From positions 124,001-188,000 of the forward strand of contig NZ_BALM01000005.1 of the NCBI RefSeq assembly GCF_000614975.1: a DNA stretch of 64,000 nt, written 5' to 3'. The notes under the pieces were generated by a model. The model was not told the DNA's origin, searched no databases, and saw only the letters and a program-made list of their open reading frames with translations. Of the stretch, positions 28,701-43,017 are shown piece by piece. The DNA is from Shewanella marina JCM 15074 (GTDB taxonomy: Bacteria > Pseudomonadota > Gammaproteobacteria > Enterobacterales > Shewanellaceae). Both the position numbers and the translations under genes were made by a program. The stretch's first letter is position 1; every line of letters begins with the position of its first letter.

Positions 28701-31700
28701 TTTAGGCAATAAGGTAGGAATTGCTATACCATCTTCATCATCAAAATTTTCAATATCATCTGCTGTCGCAGCTTCATTTTGTAAATTACCAAAATCAGAA
28801 TCCCACAATGTTCCCATACGTAAATCAATAACACCATTATCATCAGTGTCTGCTTGGGTATGAATAGCACCATTATTGTCATAAACAGTTTGATAATCTG
28901 CTTTACCCGTTCCAGTTGTTGAATCTGGTGCATCACCTAAATCACTCCCCAGTACATTAGGGGCTTTAGTAAAACAACCTTTCTGTTCATTCCAAGCACC
29001 ACCAGTACCACCGGTAAAACCAAAACGAACAAGATTAGTACCTAAATCGGTACGAATATTACGGGTAAATTCACCTACAAGTACACCATCAAGCATATAT
29101 CTAAAGTGGTTTGTGACAGGATCCCAGAAGAATTGGGCAATATGATAGCGGCCATCTTCTAATTCATTATTATTGGCCGGTTGTGCTGCAATTAAAGTTG
29201 TTGCAGGAGAAGTATTAAATATTTGACCATTTAAATAGACACCAGTGTGATCGATATATTGCCCGCCAACAGCATCATCATTTGCACCTTGGAAAGCGTT
29301 ATCAAAGGTATCGAACTCAAACACAACAGAAGGTTGAACAGCAGTACCACCATTAACAGGCCCAACCCCCAAACCACCACCAAATCCGCCAATCGCGTTA
29401 ATACCACGCGGATCAGCACTTAACACAAACGTCATACCATCTGCGCCAGCCTCAATACCTGTACTAGGGCAGTTAACATTACATGAACGATTACCAAGAT
29501 AGACAGCCAATTCAGAGTAAAGCGGTTGATCTAAATCGATAAACTCATAACTCCAAAGATAACCATGCTGATTCCCCTGATTGGGTGTAACAATATATTC
29601 GCCTAATGCAGAAAGATAAGCATCACCGCCCTCTTTTGCACGAGGTGCATCACACGTTCCAGGGAAGATAGTATTAGTAATATTTGGCGTAATACTGTCA
29701 GTATCATCTTCGCCATTACCAAAACCATTATTCGGCGTGGAGTCAATATCAACAATATCTGTAGCAATAATCTCTGCATTTATAATTCCTGCAGTTAATG
29801 CCTGTGGCGCAAGGCGAATGGTTGCATAATCAGTAAAGCCAAGACCTACCGCACCTAAATCAAGTTCACCTGTTGTAGGATTATAGGTATCTGTTGGCGT
29901 AACACCATCGCTTCATAAGCTCTGACATAACTATAGCCTGCGGGGATCGGCAGCGTCACTTTAGTATTATACGCAATCGCATCACCTAGGTTTTCAACAC
30001 CGACGACAATATTAAATGGTACACCAACGGTTAAATCTGCCACTGGATCAAGTGTTAATACTAACTGTAAATCACCATATGGCGTTAAATCTAAGGCGTG
30101 GTCTTCGACCTCTCCATCACTTGCGGGACCACTCGCTGTAGCACAATTTGTATTTGTCGAACAGGTACGTAAACGTATATAAGTTTCCCCCTGAACAATA
30201 TCCGCTGGAACAGTGAACTCTAGGGCTAATTCGCCACTTGCTGTGACAACGGTAGTGGCTTTTTCATCGGTATCACTAAAGCTTTTATCATTATCAAAAT
30301 CAATCCAACCGTGAAGGTTATCATTACCGCTAGAAACGACTTTGACTTGAATGACTAATTTATCATCTTCGGCATAAAACTGAGTAATCGTCGGTATAAT
30401 TAAGCCATCCTCATCATCTGGCGTTAAACCATTAACATCATCACCGTCTGCGGCTGTAGTAGGTTGACCATCGTTTTCATTATCAGGCTTTTCAGTGCCT
30501 AAATATGGTACCGTCACATCGGTTTGATGGCGAGGACCACCATCGGCAAATAAGGTAAGAAAATCATTAGGTGCATCTGCAAAATCAAGCGGTACAGGCG
30601 CATATCGACAGCGTGCACCATCATTACCATTAGCAATATTACCAGTCGCAATTAGCACACCGTTTAGATTAGGTGAACTAGGGTTCGTGATATCAAAGCG
30701 ATACAGCTCACCAGTATTATTAATTGATGCATATAAATAGCCTAAATTATCGAAATAGACTGCACCGGGTCCATCTCCAGTAGTTATATTGGTGTCACCG
30801 AAATCAGTCACTGTCGTTGCCGCCGAATTAAAATCGATATTAAATTGAATTAAACGATCGGGACTGCCCCAATTAATGGCCCAAACACTGCCATTAATTG
30901 GGTGAATTGCGATATCACCTTGAGTTTGATTGGTGTTAGTGGATTGCCCAATATACTGCATATAAGTTGGTGAAGCAGGATTAACATCAACAATCATAAC
31001 TCTTCGACCCGAAGATGAATTCGTGACGAGTACCAACTTATCATCATCAGTCACATCACCTGAAGGAAATGAGAATCCATTCAACTCAGGTACATCAAAG
31101 CTATTGATAAGTTCACCATTTGCATTAAGTACGATGACATCTCCACTTGGTGCCGCAACACCAAATATAAGATTTTGACGAACACTGTAACCTATAGCGT
31201 TATACAGGCCAGAATTAGCCGATCCGATTAGCGTTTCATCTGTCGTCACTAGATTGACTGAAAATAATTGTGAAGGGTTATTTTTAGCTAAATAAGCATT
31301 GGTATCACAAGTTGGAAAAGCACTGGTATATTGCAAATCACCAAAATTTTGTAGAATAATATCAGTGTTAACTTGCCCCAACTGCAATTGATTACTTGAG
31401 GTAGATATATACAATTCTAAATCGGCAATAACATTTTCAGTTACAGCCCCCGTTGAGGTGTTAATTATCCCTTGACTTGGTGGACCAGTAGCACAATTAA
31501 TAGGTGTGATAGCATTTGCTGTTTCGAAAACGCTATAGGTTTTATTGGGTTCAACAATAAATTGATAAAAACCGATATCATCACTATTAATAACACCATC
31601 ACCATTGGCATCAATAGAACCATCGGTGGTATCTATTGAAGTACATTGTTTATCAGTGTCATTATATAATGTCACTGTTACACCAGCTAACCCTTGCTCA

Positions 31701-34246
31701 CCTGACTCCTTAGTGCCATTACCTCGAATAGCTGAATTACTACCGTCATCATGATAAACATAACCAGAAACTGTTGGTGCAATCAGAATTTGGTGATCTT
31801 CTACTTCACCATGATTCACAGAACCATAAGCGCGATCATCTTTTGTATCAGAAGTAGAAAGATCAACCAAATTAGTATCTGTAATCCGCAGCCTTAGGTA
31901 TGACGTTCCGCCTTGAATTGATAAATTACTCCAACTTAACGAAGCATTACCATTAGCCGCTGCGGAGTTATCGATACATTGTGCTTGAGCAGCTTCACTT
32001 TCTTCAAATAAACCATTGCGGTTAGCATCTATCCAACCATAAACGATACCGCCTAAATTACCATTTAACGCACTATAATCGTTACAAGTCACATCAAGGC
32101 TGTATGTTGAACTGGTCACTGTAGTTAGATTAGTAACGGCATCTTCATCATCAGGCACACTACCTTTAACATCGTCATCTGTGGCATTGTTATTATTATC
32201 AGTACCGTCATGAAAGCCATCATCATCAGCATCGGGGGCTGTAGTTCCTAAGTACATATCATCAACAATAGTATGAGATGGCCCACTATTAAGTGCCAAT
32301 GTTTCATAATCATCTTGATTTGAACCAGTAACAATATCTGGAGCATCACCGTAATCACAACCATTGTTATCACTCACGACCATACTCACGCCACCAAAAA
32401 TATATTTCTGTGCAGCGGGATCATTAGTATGTGAAGTATGAGCGAGCCATATGCCTTGAGATGGATTAAGTGTTCTTGAGCCTGTAACTACTGGCGATTG
32501 TAGAATTTCAGTCCCATTATCTTCAAGAATGGTTAACTGCATCTGTACCGAATTACTGGCATCAACAGTCATTCTGATACGATAACGTTTATAACTCGTA
32601 TCTAAAATACCTGACATTTGACGTAAATAGGTTAATGTTCCGCCAAAGTTAGCAATACGAGCATTGTTACCATTCCACGTACCACTAAGCCCCATCTGCC
32701 CTGCAAAACTATTACTAGAATCAGTAATTAGCACCCCATTCATGTTTTGATGATCAGTCAACCAGAATAAGAAGTCACCGTCCTGAAGCCTTAAATTACG
32801 TAATCTAAACTCTGCTTCAACTTCGATGGGGTAGTTAAATGTTTGATTAGGTGCTAAAACCTGTAAATCAAAACGCTTAGATGGCTGAGAACTGCCACGA
32901 GCAGTATCTGAGCGTAATTCATCACCGACAACATTTACCCCTGCGTATTCATTGTATATCGGTAACTCTGCGATTTCTCTACCATTGATAGCTTGGCTTG
33001 CCACTGAACAGGTCACAATATCGGGTAATTCACCTGCAGCAGTGACACTAATAATATGATCTTCGACCTCACCTATTCCTGCATCACCATATGAACGTGG
33101 ATCTTCGATTGCTCCCACTGCTGAATCAGTTAATAAGTTAGGGGTTATGCGAGTACGCATCATAAATTGTTGGTTATCACTTAAACTCGGCAAGTTGTAC
33201 CATGATAAATTGACCTGAGTCGCATTATTATTGACTTGGATGGCTCCCCCGGTTGCTAAACCACTATCAACAAACTCATCTCGATCAAATGTACCGTTAT
33301 TATCCCAGTCTACCCATGAGTATATATATGCCGTACTTCCGGTACTATTTTTTACTGATTGATTGCTTGATAAAGATGTTGAGTTTGCATAAAAATTGAC
33401 TATTGATGGGGTATCTTCATCATCCGTAGAAGTATTGTCATCACTCGTTGCTGTAGTATTCGCAACTAAGCCTGATTCAGTATCTGCTACAGTCTCACCA
33501 ATGAATAAATTGTTACTTGGTTCGTGACTAGGACCATTTTCAGAAACTAATGTACGATAATTGCCACCAGCATCGCCGTAATCTTTATTGACAGATATGC
33601 CAATAGAACGACTGCCAGCAGTCGTTCTAAAGTAATATCGAAAATCATTCTCGGAGGTATAACCACAGTTTTGACTTTGCGCACCGTCCTCTGCATTTGA
33701 CATACAAAAAGACATATGGTCAGGTAAATTAATGGTCGTCTCATTCGCATTAGCACTTATACGAACTAAAACTAATTGGATATTGACATTTTTATTTGTA
33801 TTTACATCGTAAAAAGGACCGAAAAAATTAGGGTGAGTAGAACCAGTATTACAATGATTTTTACGTTGACCATCAATATACAATTCTAAGCGGTAATCGG
33901 TACTGCCTATATTGATATAATTGTTACTGAATGATAAACCTTCTGTACCACAACGAAAACTATGGTGGATATTATCTTGAGTATCATCTCGGTATGCGAC
34001 ATTAGTAGTAGCGTTGATTAACGTAAGACGTCCACCGACACTGAGTTGATTGATATTTGTAGGAGCTGTCCAAGTTTGATTAGGCTCAACATTTAAATAG
34101 GTACGAGCATAAGAATTGGCACTTATAGTCAAACTGAAAAGTACCATCGTACTCATTGCAAAATACGTAAATAGATATGAAACTAAATTCTTTAAAATTA
34201 ACAATGAATTTTGTATACAACGTCCAGCGAATTTTAGCAAAGTCAT
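25797..34246 (-). pseudogene. giant exported GEVED/lectin/DUF11 repeat protein, paralogue B, one frameshift
   Basis: The gene spans 8,450 bases. Frames 34246-29855 and 29909-25797 join if one G is restored near 29910 (AYEGDGVTPT), giving about 2,816 residues. A long signal peptide (about 47 residues, ending SANSYA) leads into a beta domain with several cysteines. Five GEVED-type domains end in GEVED-like motifs at about residues 392, 814, 1380, 1940 and 2423. An SdrD-B-like domain with an EF-hand-like DANGDG lies at about 820-930. Two DUF6923-like propellers, an L-type-lectin-like region (about 1580-1750) and a terminal DUF11 domain are also present. No LPXTG or other anchor is seen. It is probably an adhesin or matrix protein. 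It is colinear with its upstream neighbour. GAGG precedes the ATG. Confidence 0.8.
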
Positions 34247-34540
34247 ACAACCTCATTTAACTCTGCGTTTCTTATCGAGTCACCACATCACCCTGTTTCA
34301 TACACATCAATCCATTGATAATCGACCTAAATACCATAACAAAATGTGATAAATTAAAGAAAACAGCGTTTAAGTAATATTTGCAAATTGCAACGATTGT
34401 TCCAATACGCAACCTATATTGCTACATTATATACCATTAAACGCTATATTTTTACAACATATGCTACTTTATATTGTCATATGGTTTGCTATTTGTTTCC
34501 AATTGACCAAACGTAAACACGATTACTGCTTTTCATATTC
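34247..34540 (-). promoter_or_regulatory. upstream region of giant gene B
   Basis: An AT-rich leader of about 290 bases with no coding frame. About 160 bases before the ATG it has CAATACGCAACC followed by ATATTGC (34404-34422). A similar block lies about 175 bases before gene A, so it may be a shared regulatory element. No -10/-35 pair was chosen. Confidence 0.4.
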
Positions 34541-34575
34541 TAAAAAAATGCCGATATCAGTGAAGATATCGGCAT
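34541..34575 (-). terminator. intrinsic terminator of giant gene A
   Basis: An 11-bp perfect stem (ATGCCGATATC with GATATCGGCAT) around a 6-base loop is followed on the minus strand by seven T's, about 20 bases after the stop of gene A. It separates the two giant genes into distinct transcripts. Confidence 0.9.
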
Positions 34576-34594
34576 TAAGATCAAAACCTAGAAA

Positions 34595-37500
34595 TTAATC
34601 GACTTTAACTTGGTAACTAACTGTACCGGATTCACCTGCTGCTAATGTTGAATTAAGTTTCCAACGAATATCCCCTTGATAACCAGCAGAATTATTTGTG
34701 CTAGGAGATTCAACTGTACAACTATTATTTGTAGGTATGGCACTACCGCATGTAACAGCCGTATTTAACTTAGTGAACGGCGGAATAGTATCAAATAAAA
34801 CAACATTACTGATATCGCCTGAGCCACTATTTGTAAATGAGATAACATATTCAAGTATATCACCAGGTTTAGCAAAATTAGTCGTTGTAACTCCCCCACC
34901 TTGGGTGATATTCCTGACTGTTTTGTTCAATGCCAACGTACCCGCACCATCATAGGTAGCCCTTGTACTATCAGTATTTGTAGGTGTTCTTGTAATACCG
35001 TGATTTGTATTTGCATCATCAGCAAAAGTCATATCAGCAACAATATCATAACTTAATGTTTGATTTATTTTGGCATCGGCAGGAACAACCACCTTAGCGG
35101 TTAAACAAACTTCACTGCGAGTGTTTATATCGACATTAATAGGCGTTAGTGGTGCATCCATGCCATCAATTTGACCATTACAATTGATATCTTCAAATAA
35201 ATTAACTGTCCAATTGTTAGGTAACCCATTATTTAAATCGATGTTAAATACAACAACACCAGATGTAAGTGCCGTGAATTTATGCCTAAATAATACAAAT
35301 GTACCTGGTTCTATTTCGGTAAAATTATCAGTATCAAATGTAGGTGAAGCCACTTTACCAAAATTAAGTCCCGTCAAATTATTACCAGCACTCGCCGTTA
35401 CCGACATAGTCCCATCAGTAACACTAGCACTTGTCACCTGCGGTATAGACGTTACATTTGCTTCACTTATATCAATCCAAGTCGCCTGTTCAACCGTCGA
35501 TAATATGATATTTTTATCTGAAAAATCGATATCAAGATTAAACTGATAAGCACCATTACCAGCAGTAGTGACTGATTTAATAATATCCCCAGTATTAAAG
35601 CCATTAACGGCAACATCATTTAACGTCAGCGTTAACATCACATCGCCAATGCCAATCTCATTACCATCTTGAATACCGTTATGAGCAAGGGTTGCATTAC
35701 CAAGACCGTTATCATCAAAAACAATACCACTCAATAAGATATGATTGATGAGTTCAAATAAGTGATCTTCTACTTCACCATCTGCAGCAGACCCACTCGG
35801 AGTGTTACAACTACTTAATGCAGAACATAGTCTGATGCGCATAACCGTATCACCGCTAAATCCTTGAGCCGCGCTAGAGTTGAGATTAACACTAATATCA
35901 TTATTACCATTAGAGACAGCTTGATCACTTACAATATGTTCATTGCTATCAGCAAAGTCGCCATCATTATTTAAATCAGCCCAAATATTAATAAAGCCAC
36001 TTCCAGTCACTTCAATAGGTAAGTTCGTGCTGTTATCAACAATAATGGTTGTCGGCAGATTTAAAGTTTCATCATCACGACCATGACTATCATCACCTTT
36101 AGCATCAAGACTAAACCACGAATTAAATTCAGGATCCCAACTATCTCCTAAAGTTAAATCTGCCTTACCGTCTAATGCGACATCTAAATACGCATGACTT
36201 ACAGTGCCGTATGTTGAAAGTGCATCACCATAATCAACCGCCTCGAAACAACCTGCAGCATCATTACCTTGTAAACTTGTCTCATTAGTAGCAACTAGAT
36301 ACTCAACCTCTGAAGTAGCAACATTAACGCGATAAACTACCGAGCGCCCTACAACATCAAGAGTTCCATTATGATCACTATCATGGTTACCGCCATTCGT
36401 AATGGTATATAGACTAATAGCATCATCAATAATCATACCACCGGCTTGTAACTTGCCATTTGCATCAGGGGTCGGCTTCGCACCTAAATAAATTAAATCT
36501 GATTGCGTTACTGTTCCAGTAGCAGTATCAATGGCATAAAGATTGTCGTTGATGTAATCGACAGTATAAGCTAAGCCATTTTGTGCGCTTATTGCAAAAT
36601 CTGGACTGACTTGAATACTACTGCCGCCGCCAACCGATGCTCCCATTTCTGCTACATCAACGGGTACAACGGTGAACTCTTGTGTCGCTAAATCAATTCT
36701 TAACATAGAGTCCCAATTAGTCCGCCAAACAATATAGGTTGTGCCATCGTCTGTCACATCCCCCATGGTTGCGGACCTAAGACGCGGGTTGTTGAGTCAT
36801 AACCGTTATGGCGTAACGCATCCCCCTTTTGGAAACTAAATGTTGCACCGTTATCCATCCGACGCATAGACTGAGTATTTTTAGAACGAATTAACCCTAA
36901 ATCAATAAAACTAGTGCCCTCTTTGTCAGTGACAAACAGATGTTGCTGCTTATTAGTCGAATTAAGATCAGTGTATGTGCCGTAAACTAGGCCACTATTT
37001 CGGTCGAAACCTAAAGAGTTGATATTGGCAAAATCGGTTTCATCTTCAATATAGATGGGGTTAACAATATCTGTGAATGTTAACGGTTCAACGGTAACGT
37101 TCGCTTTATTATAACTATAACTTGTACCGCCAACAGGTAAGCGAGTTTGTAAAATCATATTACACTGGTTATTAGGTGATAGATCTGAAAGTAAGACACG
37201 ATAATCTTCAACCTCACCATCCATTGCCACACCTAATGGCGTACTACAATCAGTGTTACTACACAAACGTACTCGAACATATATTTGACCCACAACCGCA
37301 TTTGCTGGAATTGCTATATCGGTAAAGCTATTAGTGCCATTACTGGCATTCGTTTCACTGACAAAACGTTCTGATGCTTCCCATTCACCATTATTGTTCC
37401 AGTCAGCCCATGCGTAAATATGCATACCAGACGATGTCCGATTGGTATCTTCACTTACCTGTACAACCATATCGAAATTACTGGTCGTGGATAGTGCTGG

Positions 37501-40500
37501 CGGTAAAGTGACACCATCTTCATCATCAAGATTGAATTCATCATCCGCACTTGCCAGTCCATTTTGTAAATCGCCAGAATCTGCATCCCATGAACTACCA
37601 AGGCGTAAATCAATTAAACCATTATCATCACTATCTGCTTGCACATGCAGCGCACCATTATTTAATAATGTCGTTTGATAATCACCAGTCGCCGTATTTG
37701 CACTAGTATCAGGCGCATCACCAAAGTCACTACCAAGAACATTAGGGGCATCTGTGAAACAAGCTTTTTGTAGGTTATAAGCAGGTCCTGTACTACCTGT
37801 AAAACCAAAACGCACAACACTGGTTCCTAAGTCTGCCCTAATATCACGTGTTACCTCTCCTATCAAAATACCATCTAAATAATATTTGAATAAGTTGGTC
37901 GCAGGATCCCATTCAAATTGAGCGATATGGTAACGGCCATCTTCTAACTCACCATTTAAAGCAGCCACTGCGGGCATAATGGTGCCACCAGCTGGCGGAT
38001 TAGTGACATTACCATTACGATAAATTCCAGTATGATCAATATAATTTTGACCATCAATCAAGTCGACGCTAACTCCTGAATATGAATTATCAAAGGTATC
38101 AAACTCAACCACAATTGAAGGATTAACCCCAAACACACCTAAGCCACCACCATTACCTTCCCCAGCGTTAATACCATCAGGATCAGCGCTTAACACAAAG
38201 GTCATACCATCAGCACCTGATTCACGACCAAAACCTGCGCAGTTCACGTTACAGTCTCTATCTCCTAAATAAACTGCTAACTCTGCATACATTGGTTTAT
38301 TAAGATCAATAAAGTCATAACTCCACAAATATCCGGCTTGCTGAGGCTGATTAGGTGTCACAATATATTCATTGTTAGTTGAAACAAAAGCATCACCGCG
38401 AGTGTATGCACTTGGTGCTTCACATATACCAGGTGATATTGTGTTTGAAATTACCGGTGTAACAGTATCGGTGTCATCTTCACCATTATCAAAACCATTA
38501 TTAGGAGTCGAATCAGTATCAGAAATATCTGTCGCTGAAATTTCAGCAGATATTGCACCTGCAGTTAATACTTGCGGCGCTAAACGAATAATGGCGTAGT
38601 CAGAGAATCCAAGTCCAACATTGCCTAAATCAAGGACGCCAGTAGCACTGTCGTAAGTATCGATTTCGGTAGTACCATCACCTGCATAAGCTTTAACAAA
38701 ACTATAGCCAGTCGGGATAGGTAAATTCAATTGAGTATTAGCAGCGATAGTCGTGCCATTGTTAGTAACAGCAACCACAATATTGAATGGAATGCCTAAA
38801 GTCACGTTAACGGAAGGCTCCATGGTGAGTTCTAATTCTAGATCTCCTACTGGTCTCAACTCAATAACATGATCTTCAACTTCACCATCTTTAGCGACGG
38901 TAATTGGAGTGTCACAATTTGCAGTAGATGAACATACACGCAATCGAATCATCGATTCGGCAATTTGAATATCTGCTGGAACCGTAAAATTAAGATTTGT
39001 GTTACCAGTCGCACTTACTGCTGCAGAAGCTTTTTCATCGGTATCATCAAAGCTTCCATCTCCATCGAAATCAATCCAACCATAAAGGTTGTCATTACCA
39101 CTACTATTTACTGGTACTACAACTGTAAATATATCTGATTCAGCAAGAATCGTGGTAATTGAAGGTTGTATAAAACCATCTTCATCATCAGGTGTTAGAC
39201 CTGAAGTATCATCTCCAGTAGCAGTGCTATCAAATATTGATTCAGATTCATTATCCGGACCATTTGTACCGATATAAGGTGTACCTGCATCAGTTTTATG
39301 CCGAGGCCCTTGTTGATAAATGGAACTTAAATAACTATTGGGCGCATCACCAAAATCAATATTGACAGGTGCATAGCGGCAACGGGCTCCATCCGCTCCA
39401 TTGGCAGAATCTGTTTGTACCGCTTGTGCCGCGACCAAATGAGGTGAGCTAGAGTTACTCAAATCAAACCGATATAAAAATGTCTCTGCGTCATCTGGGT
39501 TCTGAAAATGCGTGTACAAATAGCCTTTATCATCAAAATACAATGACTGAATAACTGAACTTGCATTACCATCAACATTCAAATTCGTTGTGCCAAAATC
39601 GACGACAGTTGTAGCGCCTGTAGACATATTAATATCAAGTCTTGCTAGATTAAATGGCGCACCACTTACAAGTGTCCAAATAGTACCATCAGGATGAATC
39701 GCTAAATCATGGAGGTATTCAGGAAGTAATGCTGATGTGTGTAACACTTGCATATAAGTCACAGAGGTCGGATCAACATCTACAATATAAACTCGACGGC
39801 GATTATCACGCCATAAGGTAAAAATCAGCTTATCATCATCAGTCACATCACCTGCAACAGCGCGAGATTGAAATAATGCGGGATCCGTTAGCCTAAAGCT
39901 AGCTACTGTATTACCTGCACTATCAACTGCAACAACTTCAAAATCATTCTCAAAATAGTTCACACCGAAAATTAGATTTTGCCTAACGCTATAACCCATC
40001 GCGGTATATAAAATACTAGGTACAGACAGGTTAGTCTGCTCACCTGTTGCTAGATCTAATTTATTAAACTGTCTTGATGGTGAATTTTTTGCCACATAGG
40101 CATTAGCATCACAAGTAGGAAATGTACCTGCATGAGAAATATCTGCGAAATTTTGGTTTACAACATCTGAAGTGATTTGACCAATGTCAATAACATTACT
40201 AGTTGTTGACATGTAACCATCTAAATCCTTGATTTGGTTACCGGTTACAGTGGCTGTTATTTTATCAAATGTACCGCTACTTGGAGGACCTGTAGAGCAA
40301 TCAACAGGTGTCGCTATTCCCGCTGTCTCATAAATCGTATAACTTTTAGCAGGATCAGCACTAAATTCATAATAACCAGTGTCTAAACTATTGATAACAC
40401 CATCACCATTAGCATCAGTAGAACCATCTGCACTATCAATTACCGTACATTGATTATCGGTACTGTTATAAATAGTCACGGCTACATCTGCTAAGCCAGG

Positions 40501-43017
40501 TTCCCCACCATCTTTAATACCATTACCTTTAATACCTGAGCTATCACCATTATCATGGAATACATAACCAGATACCTTTGACGCAATGGCGATTTGATGA
40601 TCTTCGATTTCGCCTCGATTAGTTGAACCATATGCACGGTCATCTTTAGTATCCACAGTAGAAGTATCGACCAAATTACTATTCGTAATACGTAAACGTA
40701 AATATGAAATACCACCAACTAAGTCGAGCCCAGACCAACTTAAGCTAGCACTACCATTTGCCGTAGCAGAGGTGTCGTTACATTGTGCAGATGCAGACTC
40801 AGAAGTTTCAAATAAACCATTTCGGTTTGCGTCGATCCAACCGTATACCACGCCACCTAAATTGCCGTTAGTTGCACTATAATCGTTACAGACAACGTTT
40901 AAATTGAAATCTTCTGACAGTATGCTTATTGGTGCAGAAATAGCATCTTCATCATCAGGCGTTGTTCCTTTAACATCATCATCGCTTGCATTATTATTAT
41001 TATCTGTACCGTCATGGAAACCATTACTATCAGGGTCTGCAGCATTAGTGCCTAAGTACATATCATTTACGATAGTATGCGAAGGTCCACTGTTAATCGC
41101 TAAAGTTTCATAATTGTCAGTACTAGAACCTGCAACAGTATCTGGAGCATCACCGTAATCACAACCATTATTATCACTCACGAGAATACTCGCACCACCA
41201 AAGATATATGATTGTGTTGAAGGGTCATTAAAATGTGTTGTGTGTGCTAACCAGATACCATTATTGGGATTTATTGCTAACCGTCCGTCTACTACTGGTG
41301 ACTGTTGTAATTCATTGCCATTATCGTCGTAAATCGTTACTTGTAATTTTGTCGAGTTATCGGCTTCAATCGTCATTCTCATTTTATAACGATTATAAGT
41401 TGTGACAACTGTGCCATCATTATTAGCAAAAGCGGTCCAACCTGACTGACTATAATTTGCGGCAAGTGGATTAGTACCATTCCATTCAGCAGTTGCCCCA
41501 ACCCAGCCAGCTACAGCATTAAACCTATCAGCGAGTAAAACACCATTCATGTTGATATGGTCAGTTAACCAAAATAAAGTGTCTCCATCGGCATCAAGCA
41601 AATTCTTTAATCTAAATTCTGCTTCAATATTTAAAGGATAATTAAAAACTTGATTCGGTCTTAAAATTTGAACATCAAAACGTTTAGTAATAACCAAACC
41701 ACCACTTGTTGCCGCTGAAGAATACAGTTCATCGCCAACAATACTCATACCTGCATATGCATTATAACCAGGTAGGTCTGGAATTAACCGACCTGGATAG
41801 GCTTGATCTGCAACTGCACAAGTAACAATATCAGGCAACACACCTGCTGCGGTTACAGATATTTGATGATCTTCAACTTCACCAATTCCCGCATTTCCAT
41901 ATGATCTAGGATCTTCATTGGTTCCAGTGGCAGAATCGGTTAGTAAACTTGGTGAAATACGAATACGCGTAATAAATGTCTGATTGTCTGATAATGTGGG
42001 TAAGTCAAACCAAGATAAGTTAACTGAGGTTGCATTGTTATTAATTTGGATAGCATTACCTGTTGCTGTGCCACCACTCACAAATTCATCTCGGTCAAAA
42101 CGGCCATTATTGTCCCAATCTACCCATGCATATACATAAGCATTAGTTCCTGTGGTATTTACAACAGGATGATCAAAAGAAAGCGAACTAGAGGTAGCAA
42201 AGAAATTTGCTATGGCAGGTGTATCTTCGTCATCAGTTCCCGAGGTATCGTCTGCAGTAGCAGATGTATTATCAGCAGTGCCAGCTTCAGCATCAGCTTG
42301 GGTAAAGCCTAAATATAAATTTGTACTAGGTTCATGGTTTGCCCCATTTTCAGAAGCTAATGTTCTATATGTGCCACCAGCATCACCATAGTCTTTTTCA
42401 ACATCAACGGTAATGGTTCTACTGCCTGATGTAGTTCTAAAATAATATCTAAAATCGTTGTCTGTATAAAAATAACGACAATCCCTACTGTTCATACCAT
42501 CTTCAGCATTTGCTGAACAAAATGTCATATGATCTGGAAGAGTAATGCTTGTTTCATTAGCATTGGCGCTGCGCCTTACTAAATCAAGCCTAACATTGGT
42601 ATTTTTTGTCGTGTTACGGTCATAAAATGGACCGTAATAATTGGGATGGGTATCATTATCATTACAATGAAATTTACGCTGACCATCGAGATAGAGTTCT
42701 AGTACATAATCGGTACTGCCAATATTGACGTAACCGCCGCTAAAACTTAACCCTTGAGGACCACAACGCAATAGATGATGAATATTATCCTGAGTATCAT
42801 CATTATGGGTTACATTGGTATTAGAGTTAACAATGGTCAATCGACCACCAACAGCAAGTTGATTTATTTGTGTAGGAGCGACATAGGTATAATTGGGTTC
42901 GACATGGAAATGTATTCGTGCAAGTGCATCTGATGTGATGAAAGATGTGAATAAGACAAAACTGGATGAAACGAATACTTTAATAAGTGTCGTCTTAATT
43001 GCACCAATAGTTAACAT
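34595..43017 (-). pseudogene. giant exported GEVED/lectin/DUF11 repeat protein, paralogue A, one frameshift
   Basis: Frames 43017-36754 and 36766-34595 overlap. Restoring one base near 36769 turns GPQPWGM-stop into GPQTMGDVTDDG, as in paralogue B (GPLTMGDVS), and yields about 2,807 residues. A signal peptide (to about residue 33, SDALA) is followed by a cysteine-containing beta domain. Five GEVED-type domains have motifs at about 379, 802, 1379, 1934 and 2414. An SdrD-B-like domain is at about 810-920. DUF6923-like propellers lie at about 975-1220 and 1960-2260, and an L-type-lectin-like domain at about 1580-1750. A DUF11 domain closes the protein at the last 115 residues. Repeated D/N-rich loops (DNNGRFDRDEF, DANGDGVINS) suggest calcium binding. 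No sorting signal or dedicated exporter is adjacent. Confidence 0.8.

Noticed and set aside
28724..29419. Several small frames inside the giant genes
   Set aside because: They are out-of-frame shadows of long, domain-bearing reading frames.
29511..29854. Apparent gap between two parts of giant gene B as an intergenic region
   Set aside because: The downstream frame stays open from 29909 through this stretch and encodes the part homologous to paralogue A (QALTAGIINAEI, VTPNQGNQHGYLWSYEF).
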